DNA of 64,000 nucleotides from Bacteroidaceae bacterium (GTDB lineage Bacteria > Bacteroidota > Bacteroidia > Bacteroidales > Bacteroidaceae), in NCBI GenBank assembly GCA_017529865.1, contig JAFXNA010000012.1, forward strand, positions 1 through 64,000. Reading direction: 5' to 3'. This document shows, piece by piece, positions 58,618-64,000 of the stretch. The notes under the pieces were generated by a model that was given only the letters and a program-made list of their open reading frames with translations, was not told the origin of the DNA and did not search any database. How positions within the stretch are numbered: the first letter of the stretch is position 1; every line of letters starts with the position of its first letter. The position numbers and the translations under genes were made by a program.

Positions 58618-59297
58618 TCATCGAATCATACATAAGAAATCGTGATTGGAACGGATTGTCACATCATCTGAATGCAGTTTCCAATGCGGAGTTCCGCAGG
58701 TTGCAGACGGTGATGCGTGAGACGGTGATGCCTCGTTTGGCAAATGCAGAGTTTTGGGAGACTTATCTCCATCTGCTCATGTTTCGCCGTCAAGCGTTCC
58801 TGCCTTGTGTGTTGGCAGCAGAGGGATTGGCAAAGACAGATACACTCGACTTCGATTGCCAAGAAGCACACGAGGTGGCGGCTTGGTTACAAGCGAACTC
58901 ACCGGAGTCGATGCCGAAGATTGTCCGCATGATGGTTCCTGTCCTTACGAATGCTCAGCAGATTGAGGGACTGTTCCGTCTGTTCGCCTTCCATGATGAA
59001 CGTGAATGTGTGGCGGTGTTGGTGCGCGAATCGACTCCCCACGCCTATTATGTGTTATTCAATGTGTTGCGTCGTGCAGCCGACAACCACCAGTTGCTTG
59101 TGGCAGCCTGTCTTGCCATCATGAAGAAGAACGATGATATGTCTTTCAATATGGCAAGCCTTCTACGTAGCTATTTCGACTTAAATGAGATAAAGAGTAC
59201 TTTCTCTTTGCAGATCGAACCCTACGAACTGAGCTACATAGAGCAGTCGTACGACAACTTCCTGCATGTGCTGAAAGGAAAAAGACCAAGGATATGA
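58614..59297 (+). CDS. Cytoplasmic alpha-helical protein of unknown function behind sprA
   Basis: A 227-residue protein without signal peptide or membrane helix, overlapping the sprA stop (ATGA type). Predicted mostly helical, with leucine- and alanine-rich amphipathic stretches (FWETYLHLLMFRRQAFLPCVLAAEGLA, IEGLFRLFAFHDERECVAVLV) like a HEAT/TPR-type scaffold. No enzyme motif. The tight coupling to sprA suggests a shared use, but this is inference. Confidence 0.75.
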   Translation: MIIESYIRNRDWNGLSHHLNAVSNAEFRRLQTVMRETVMPRLANAEFWETYLHLLMFRRQAFLPCVLAAEGLAKTDTLDFDCQEAHEVAAWLQANSPESMPKIVRMMVPVLTNAQQIEGLFRLFAFHDERECVAVLVRESTPHAYYVLFNVLRRAADNHQLLVAACLAIMKKNDDMSFNMASLLRSYFDLNEIKSTFSLQIEPYELSYIEQSYDNFLHVLKGKRPRI

Positions 59298-59337
59298 GAA
59301 TGTAAAAATGTAATAATTATAAAATGTAATAAGAAAC

Positions 59338-60708
59338 ATGAAACAACTATTAACAAGCGTATTATTAGCGATAAGCCTTCAGGCTTTCGCACAAGAGTTC
59401 ACACCTTATTATAAATATAGGGTGTATCTGACTGACAAGAAGCAGTCTGAGTTTTCAATCCGTCATCCTGAGGAATTCCTCTCGCAGAAAGCGATTGAGC
59501 GACGCAATCGTCAGGGTATCAAAATCGATGAGACCGACATCCCTGTCTGTGCGACATACATCAACCAGATTCGTAATACTGGTGTCAAGGTGATGCATAC
59601 CAGCAAGTGGAACAATACCGTTGTAGTGAGCTGTACCGATACCACAGTGATGGAACGTATCGCTCAACTGCCTTTCGTGTCTGGTACCCGTCGTGTGGCT
59701 CATTACACGAAAGCTTCTCATCAGCCAGGCGATGAGCGTAAGAACAATGTGATTCAGGGATTTGGTCTGTCTGAAGGCATCACTTATGGTAGCCTTGCTT
59801 TTGATCAAATCAACCAGTTGAATGGTGTGGCCCTTCATGGTGCAGGATTCCGTGGACAGGGTATGACCATTGCCATCATCGACGGTGGTTTCTTCAATGC
59901 TGATGTCATTCGTGGTTTTGAGAATACAAAGATACTGGGAACAAAGGACTTTGTCGACCCTACAGAAAACTTCTATGCAACAGGCAGTCATGGCATGATG
60001 GTGCTGTCGTGCATGGGTGCCAACATCCCTAATTACATGATAGGTACGGCTCCAGAGGCTGGCTTCTGGCTTATCATGTCAGAAGATGGTGACAGCGAGC
60101 AACTCATTGAGGAGGATAACTGGTCGGCTGCTATCGAGTTTGCCGATAGTGTAGGTGTGGATGTCATCAATACTTCGTTGGGTTATTACGATTTCGACAA
60201 CAAAGCAGATAATCTGGGCTATGAATCGCTCGATGGAAAGACGCATATCTGTTCACGTTCTGCTTCGATGGTGGCATCGAAGGGTATGATTCTCTGTTGT
60301 AGTGCAGGAAATGAGGGTAATGGCAAGTGGAAGAAGATTACCGCTCCTGCCGATGCTATTGATGTCTTGACTGTTGGAGCTGTTGATCCCGATGGTTCGC
60401 GTGTTGCTTTCTCATCTCAGGGTAATACAGCCGATGGACGTATCAAGCCCGATGTGATGGCAACAGGATTGCCATCTGCTGTCTATTCTACTACTGGTAG
60501 CTTGACCTATTCAGCTGGTACTTCGTTCTCTTCACCTATCCTCTGTGGTATGGTGGCTTGCCTGTGGCAGGCTCTGCCCAATCTCAATGCCTATCAGGTG
60601 ATGGATATCGTGCGCAAGAGTGGCAATCGTGCCGAAAATCCTGATGAACTTTACGGCTATGGCATCCCTGACTTCTTCAAAGCCTATACGATAGGATTAA
60701 CCTATTAG
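59338..60708 (+). CDS. Secreted subtilisin-like serine peptidase (S8)
   Basis: A 456-residue exported peptidase (signal peptide LLTSVLLAISLQAFA). A propeptide-like region runs to about 140 (FTPYYKYRVYLTDKKQSEFSIRHPEEFLSQKAIERR, typical of this phylum's S8 group). Catalytic residues: IAIIDGGFF (Asp182), TGSHGMMVLS (His218), CSAGNEGNG (oxyanion Asn325) and SAGTSFSSP (Ser396). It ends at GLTY without a type IX C-terminal signal domain, so it is probably periplasmic or leaves by another route. It follows the sprA block after an AT-rich repeat gap. Confidence 0.93.
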   Translation: MKQLLTSVLLAISLQAFAQEFTPYYKYRVYLTDKKQSEFSIRHPEEFLSQKAIERRNRQGIKIDETDIPVCATYINQIRNTGVKVMHTSKWNNTVVVSCTDTTVMERIAQLPFVSGTRRVAHYTKASHQPGDERKNNVIQGFGLSEGITYGSLAFDQINQLNGVALHGAGFRGQGMTIAIIDGGFFNADVIRGFENTKILGTKDFVDPTENFYATGSHGMMVLSCMGANIPNYMIGTAPEAGFWLIMSEDGDSEQLIEEDNWSAAIEFADSVGVDVINTSLGYYDFDNKADNLGYESLDGKTHICSRSASMVASKGMILCCSAGNEGNGKWKKITAPADAIDVLTVGAVDPDGSRVAFSSQGNTADGRIKPDVMATGLPSAVYSTTGSLTYSAGTSFSSPILCGMVACLWQALPNLNAYQVMDIVRKSGNRAENPDELYGYGIPDFFKAYTIGLTY

Positions 60709-60709
60709 G

Positions 60710-60853
60710 AGACCCTCCCCCTTTCCCCTCCCTTTAGGGCGGGGAGTGATTACTGCAAACACCGAAATGTTATTTGACGATATAGACATACAGGGCAATC
60801 AGACACCCAATGGTATCTACTCCCCCTCTGCAGGTGGAGCGGGGAGGGGGTCT
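60710..60853. repeat. REPIN-like element overlapping the start of xseA
   Basis: A 144-bp element with AGACCCTCCCCC at the left end and, on the other strand, AGACCCCCTCCCC at the right end; each end carries a GC-rich hairpin (CCCTTTAGGG; CTGCAG centre). The interior is unlike the copy at 12164. It begins one base after the stop codon of the peptidase gene (60708) and contains the xseA start codon and about the first 28 codons. Confidence 0.75.
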
Positions 60854-62074
60854 GTTCTTTCCTTATACGAACTCAACCAGCAGGTGAGAGCAGTTCTTGA
60901 AGATACGCTCTCCGAACCCGTATGGATTCAAGCCGAACTGAGCAGTGTGTCCACGCGTGGACCGCATTGCTATTTGGAGTTTGTGCAGAAGGCAGAGGAA
61001 GGAAATACCTTCATTGCGAAAGCAAAGGGACAGATATGGGGGAGTAAGTGGGCACTGATACGTCCTTATTTCGAGCGGACGACAGGCCAGCCCCTCAGTC
61101 CTGGTATGCAGGTGATGGTGCAGGTCGAGGTCACTTTCCACGAAATCTATGGCTATGCCCTCAATGTCATCGACATCAACCCTACCTATACGTTAGGCGA
61201 CATCGCACGTCGTCGTCAGGAAATCCTGCGCCAGCTGGAGGAGGAAGGAGTTATCGATCTCAATAAAGAACTGGAGCTTCCTGTCCCTGTACAGCGCATC
61301 GCTGTCATCTCGTCAGAGGGTGCTGCAGGATGGGGCGACTTCCAGAATCAACTCCTGAACAATGACTACGGATTGGCTTTTCGCGTCCAACTCTTCCCTG
61401 CCATCATGCAGGGGGAGCGAGTGGAACAGACTATCATCACCGCCTTGAACCAGATTGCTGCTGAGCAGGACTGCTGGGATGTGGTGGTGATTATCCGAGG
61501 AGGAGGTGCAACGTCCGATCTCACAGGTTTCGACACCCTTGCGTTGGCTGAGAATGTGGCTCAGTTCCCACTTCCTGTCATCACAGGCATTGGTCATGAA
61601 CGTGATGATACAGTACTCGATATCGTCAGTCATACTCGTGTGAAGACCCCAACGGCAGCTGCCGAGTTCCTCATTCATCTGGGTGTGGAACAGCTCCTGC
61701 GTATCGACAACTTGAAGGCAGCAATTACTGATGGCGCTCTGCTGCTATTGCATCAGCAGCACCTACGCCTCGAACGTATCACAGGACGCATCCCGTCGTT
61801 GTGGGAACTCTACAAGACAAACCACCTGCATCGGCTCGACAGCACGATGAGCGACCTTCAGAACACGATTCGCACTATCCTCGATCGTCAGCGTCATCGA
61901 CTCGAACTGGTCACTACCCAACTCGATGCAGCTGATCCAGCCCGTATCTACCGTCTCGGCTATAGTGTGGTTCGTAAGGATGGACGAGCTGTGCGCGATG
62001 CTTCGTTGTTGAAGACGGATGACGAAGTAGAAATCACAATGGAACATGGAACAAAGAAAGCAAGAATAGAATAA
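60767..62074 (+). CDS. xseA: Exodeoxyribonuclease VII large subunit with a repeat-derived N-terminus
   Basis: A 435-residue protein counted from the ATG at 60767. OB-fold domain LSLYELNQQVRAVLEDTLSEPVWIQAELSSVSTRGPHCYLEF, then the catalytic region VQRIAVISSEGAAGWGDFQNQL, IIRGGGATSDLTGFDTLALAENVAQFPLPVITGIGHERDDTVLD, then a long helical part ending in the small RIYRLGYSVVRKDGRAV domain. It degrades single-stranded DNA together with XseB. The first 28 or so residues (to SPSAGGAGRGS) have no counterpart in the family and come from the repeat element. A GTG at 60746 is also in frame, but the ATG is the more likely start. Confidence 0.95.
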   Translation: MLFDDIDIQGNQTPNGIYSPSAGGAGRGSVLSLYELNQQVRAVLEDTLSEPVWIQAELSSVSTRGPHCYLEFVQKAEEGNTFIAKAKGQIWGSKWALIRPYFERTTGQPLSPGMQVMVQVEVTFHEIYGYALNVIDINPTYTLGDIARRRQEILRQLEEEGVIDLNKELELPVPVQRIAVISSEGAAGWGDFQNQLLNNDYGLAFRVQLFPAIMQGERVEQTIITALNQIAAEQDCWDVVVIIRGGGATSDLTGFDTLALAENVAQFPLPVITGIGHERDDTVLDIVSHTRVKTPTAAAEFLIHLGVEQLLRIDNLKAAITDGALLLLHQQHLRLERITGRIPSLWELYKTNHLHRLDSTMSDLQNTIRTILDRQRHRLELVTTQLDAADPARIYRLGYSVVRKDGRAVRDASLLKTDDEVEITMEHGTKKARIE

Positions 62075-62075
62075 T

Positions 62076-62267
62076 ATGGAAGGAACTTATAAAGAAGCCA
62101 TGCAGCAGCTCGAGGATATCTCACGCAGCATCTCTTCTGGCGAACTCGATGTCGACCAGCTCGCAGCCAAGTTGAAACAGGCAAAGGAATTGGTGGAATT
62201 CTGCAAGCAGAAACTGCAAACGGTCGAAGCAGACGTCAATCAGATACTTGGTGAGGAGAACGCATGA
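62076..62267 (+). CDS. xseB: Exodeoxyribonuclease VII small subunit
   Basis: A 63-residue helical protein (MEGTYKEAMQQLEDISRSISSGELDVDQLAAKLKQAKELVEFCKQKL) matching XseB. It forms the tail of the ExoVII holoenzyme with XseA. It follows xseA after one base and overlaps the next gene by four bases. Confidence 0.95.
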   Translation: MEGTYKEAMQQLEDISRSISSGELDVDQLAAKLKQAKELVEFCKQKLQTVEADVNQILGEENA

Positions 62268-63637
62268 GAGTAAAAATGATTCTGCCTGCCTTGCAGGAAG
62301 CTGAAAGCCCGTATTGGCGTCCCATCAAGTATTCGCTGTTTCCGCCTTTGGGACTCGCTACGCTGGCAGCCTATTTCCGCGACGATGATGAAGTGGAGAT
62401 AGTGGATCAGCATGTGGAGAAACTGACACTTGATGATATTCCCGATCTGGTTTGTATTCAGGTATATGTGACGAATGCCTATCGTGCCTATAAGATTGCC
62501 GATCACTACCGTCAGCAAGGGGTGTATGTGGCTTTGGGCGGACTTCATGTCACTTCATTGCCTGATGAGGCTGCTGAGCATGCAGATACCATTTTCCTTG
62601 GTCCTGGCGAGGAGGCGTTCTCTCGGTTTGTGAACGATCTTAGAGCAGGGCATCCAGAGAAACGATATGTGGCTCGTTGGCGTTCCATAGAAAATATTCC
62701 TCCTGTACGTCGTGACTTAATTAAGCGAGAAAAGTATTTTGTTCCTAATTCATTGGTCGTGTCGCGTGGATGTCCTCATCATTGCGATTTCTGCTATAAG
62801 GATGCCTTTTATGGTGATGGCAAATCATTCTACACCCAACGTGTGGACGAGGCATTGGCAGAGATAGACCGTCTGCCGGGTCGCCACCTCTATTTCCTTG
62901 ACGACCATCTGTTGGGTAACCCTCGGTTTGCTGCTGAACTATTCGAAGGAATGCGAGGTATGGGACGAGTGTTCCAAAGTGCTGCTTCCGTTGCTTCCGT
63001 ACTGAAGGACAATTTGATTGAAAAGGCTGCTGAGGCTGGTCTGCGCAGTCTCTTCCTTGGTTTTGAAACCTTTTCGCCAGAGAATCTTCGTTCCAGCAAT
63101 AAGTTGCAGAACCTCTCGAAAGACTATGTTGCAGCAGTGGAGCGGTTGCATAGCTTAGGAATTATGATCAACGGCAGTTTTGTGTTTGGACTCGACCACG
63201 ATACCAAAGATGTGTTCCGCCGAACAGTAGAATGGGGTATCAAGCATAGTATCACAACTGCAACCTTCCACATCCTTACACCATATCCAGGTACACGCCT
63301 TTTCCAGCAGTTGGAACGCGATAGGCGAATCACCTCCTATGACTGGAGCAAATACGATACACGAACTGTTGTTTATAAGACCATCGGACTCACGGCCGAA
63401 GAGTTGAAGCAGGGCTATGACTGGGCATATCGTGAATTCTATTCATGGAGCAACATCTTCCGTTCGAGCTTTGGACATGATAACTTGAAGCAGCAATTAG
63501 CCCATCTTTTTTATATGGGAGGATGGAAAAAGTTTGAGCCATTCTGGAATTTCATGATTCGATATGGCAATCTTAACCGTATGCTGCCAGTCCTTGAAGC
63601 GCTCTTATCTAATACAAAGAGCAGGCAGTTTGCTTAG
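62264..63637 (+). CDS. B12-binding-domain radical SAM protein
   Basis: A 457-residue protein. The N-terminal part (1-130) has a cobalamin-binding-type fold with PPLGLATLAAYFRD, VALGGLHVTSLPDEAAEHAD and FLGPGEEAF. The radical SAM core begins at SRGCPHHCDFCYKDAF (Cys ligands about 169, 173, 176), followed by YFLDDHLLGNPRFAAEL, LFLGFETFSPENL and ILTPYPGTRLFQQL. Such enzymes are methyltransferases or catalyse other modifications of natural products and cofactors; the substrate cannot be told here. The B12 pocket lacks an obvious DxHxxG motif, so B12 binding is uncertain. It is the last gene of the xseA-xseB transcript. Confidence 0.85.
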   Translation: MRVKMILPALQEAESPYWRPIKYSLFPPLGLATLAAYFRDDDEVEIVDQHVEKLTLDDIPDLVCIQVYVTNAYRAYKIADHYRQQGVYVALGGLHVTSLPDEAAEHADTIFLGPGEEAFSRFVNDLRAGHPEKRYVARWRSIENIPPVRRDLIKREKYFVPNSLVVSRGCPHHCDFCYKDAFYGDGKSFYTQRVDEALAEIDRLPGRHLYFLDDHLLGNPRFAAELFEGMRGMGRVFQSAASVASVLKDNLIEKAAEAGLRSLFLGFETFSPENLRSSNKLQNLSKDYVAAVERLHSLGIMINGSFVFGLDHDTKDVFRRTVEWGIKHSITTATFHILTPYPGTRLFQQLERDRRITSYDWSKYDTRTVVYKTIGLTAEELKQGYDWAYREFYSWSNIFRSSFGHDNLKQQLAHLFYMGGWKKFEPFWNFMIRYGNLNRMLPVLEALLSNTKSRQFA

Positions 63638-63714
63638 TAGCTATAGATGAAGGAAGGAGAGAACGATATGAGAAGAAAGAGGCTGTTGTAATCTCATGCT
63701 GATGACTCGAAATG

Positions 63715-63756
63715 TTCATGCTGATGGATAGATTTGTCCGTCAGCATGAAATTTTT
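63715..63756 (+). terminator. Terminator after the radical SAM gene
   Basis: TTCATGCTGA and TCAGCATGAA with inner GGA/TCC pairs form a stem of at least 13 pairs, followed by ATTTTTTG. It closes the long run from nadK or from a nearer promoter. Confidence 0.85.
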
Positions 63757-63800
63757 TGTGGATACTGGGTAAAAAAGTTGGTGATATACGGAAAAATTGT

Positions 63801-63808
63801 TATCTTTG
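63801..63808 (+). promoter_or_regulatory. Promoter -7 box at the right end
   Basis: TATCTTTG in TTGTTATCTTTGCGAG, with TTG about 20 bases upstream. It would drive the repeat region and the gene that starts at 63966. Confidence 0.65.
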
Positions 63809-63812
63809 CGAG

Positions 63813-63962
63813 GTGAAATTTATATTGTATAGTACGAAACTTAAGTTTCATAGAATGAAACATACATTCCAAAGCATGAAATATAAGTTTCGTAGTATGG
63901 AATATAAATTCTATCAAGGTGTTTGGAGTGTTTTATCAGGGAGGAAGGAAAATTTTAGTTAG
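63813..63962 (+). CDS. Possible short reading frame of 7-residue repeats
   Basis: A frame of 49 codons from a GTG next to the promoter, or 35 from the ATG at 63855, made of seven-residue units (KLKFHRM, KHTFQSM, KYKFRSM, EYKFYQG). The unit is coded by 21-base repeats that are themselves dyad-symmetric, so the DNA or RNA may be what matters. No family recognised. A real protein is doubtful. Confidence 0.25.
   Translation: MKFILYSTKLKFHRMKHTFQSMKYKFRSMEYKFYQGVWSVLSGRKENFS
63824..63930 (+). repeat. Array of 21-base dyad repeats
   Basis: Units of 21 bases such as AAGTTTCATAGAATGAAACAT, one after another, each with TTYC at one side and RTGRAA at the other. A perfect 14-base palindrome, GAAACTTAAGTTTC, lies at 63836-63849. 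The array lies between the promoter at 63801 and the start at 63966. Confidence 0.6.
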
Positions 63963-63965
63963 GTT

Positions 63966-64000
63966 ATGAATAAAAATCATGAGGATGATGGGAACGGTTG
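63966..64000 (+). CDS. Start of a gene leaving the window
   Basis: ATG at 63966 opens MNKNHEDDGNG and runs off the edge. It follows a purine-rich stretch (GGGAGGAAGG about 63940-63950) and the promoter at 63801. Nothing can be said on its identity. Confidence 0.35.
   Translation, partial: MNKNHEDDGNG

Noticed and set aside
60746-60766. GTG at 60746 as the xseA start
   Set aside because: The ATG at 60767 is in the same frame and closer to the family's N-terminus; either way the start is inside the repeat element.
63824-63930. CRISPR array
   Set aside because: The units are contiguous degenerate 21-mers without spacers, and no cas genes are near.
1-64000. tRNA or rRNA genes
   Set aside because: No GGTTCGAATCC-type T-arm with a matching acceptor stem and no rRNA-like sequence was noticed; a tRNAscan run would settle it.

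Overview
This 64 kb window is chromosomal DNA of a Bacteroidota bacterium, most likely order Bacteroidales and close to Prevotella/Segatella. The reasons are the phylum-specific promoters (TTTG, about 19 bp, TAnnTTTG) in front of many genes, the giant type IX secretion protein SprA, an rseC-rnfBCDGEA operon, a B12-dependent ribonucleotide reductase, an ExbBD/TonB operon downstream of pdxJ, and large secreted glycosidases (GH78, GH115, GH2). No tRNA, rRNA or CRISPR array was seen.

Layout. 1-123: 3' end of a transposase. 145-6416 (minus): an accessory, AT-richer operon of seven exported or membrane proteins: a JAMM-like lipoprotein, a small secreted protein, then two copies of a two-gene cassette (cysteine-peptidase-like lipoprotein plus secreted partner) with an O-antigen-ligase/TPR protein between the copies. 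6457-8394: transglutaminase-like lipoprotein. 8620-11055: a DUF3244-like secreted protein and a membrane-spanning TPR/HTH regulator with repeated promoter and operator-like DNA. 11298-11540: candidate small RNA. 11561-17379: rseC-rnf operon. 17612-23410: rhamnosidase, HD hydrolase, amidase and MCE protein. 23701-28554: dnaA, nrdJ, folB and a small membrane protein. 28666-30065: rpsF-rpsR-rplI. 30094-38680: GH115, a receiver/PEP-synthase-like protein and a GH2 gene broken by one in-frame stop. 38871-42876: a secreted orphan protein behind an array of palindromes, a YhaM-like nuclease and dnaK. 42957-45371: vWA-like protein, membrane protein and cyclophilin. 45441-49190 (minus): pdxJ-exbB-exbD-tonB-DUF3667. 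49293-63637 (plus): nadK-ruvA-sprA-unknown-subtilase-xseA-xseB-radical SAM. The right end holds a 21-bp repeat array and the start of a gene that leaves the window.

Themes. (i) The duplicated peptidase/partner cassette is the best candidate for an undescribed system. The gene order resembles protease/inhibitor pairs such as staphopain/staphostatin, but that function is inference. (ii) Three kinds of short repeat shape gene starts and promoters: REPIN-like GC-rich elements with AGACCC ends (three loci, one supplying the xseA start codon), heptanucleotide arrays (in promoters, in ruvA and sprA coding sequence, and between genes), and locally duplicated promoter DNA. (iii) Several palindrome or direct-repeat arrays look like operators.

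Limits. Everything was read by eye. Domain names rest on recognised motifs, not searches, and positions of short sites may be off by a base or so.
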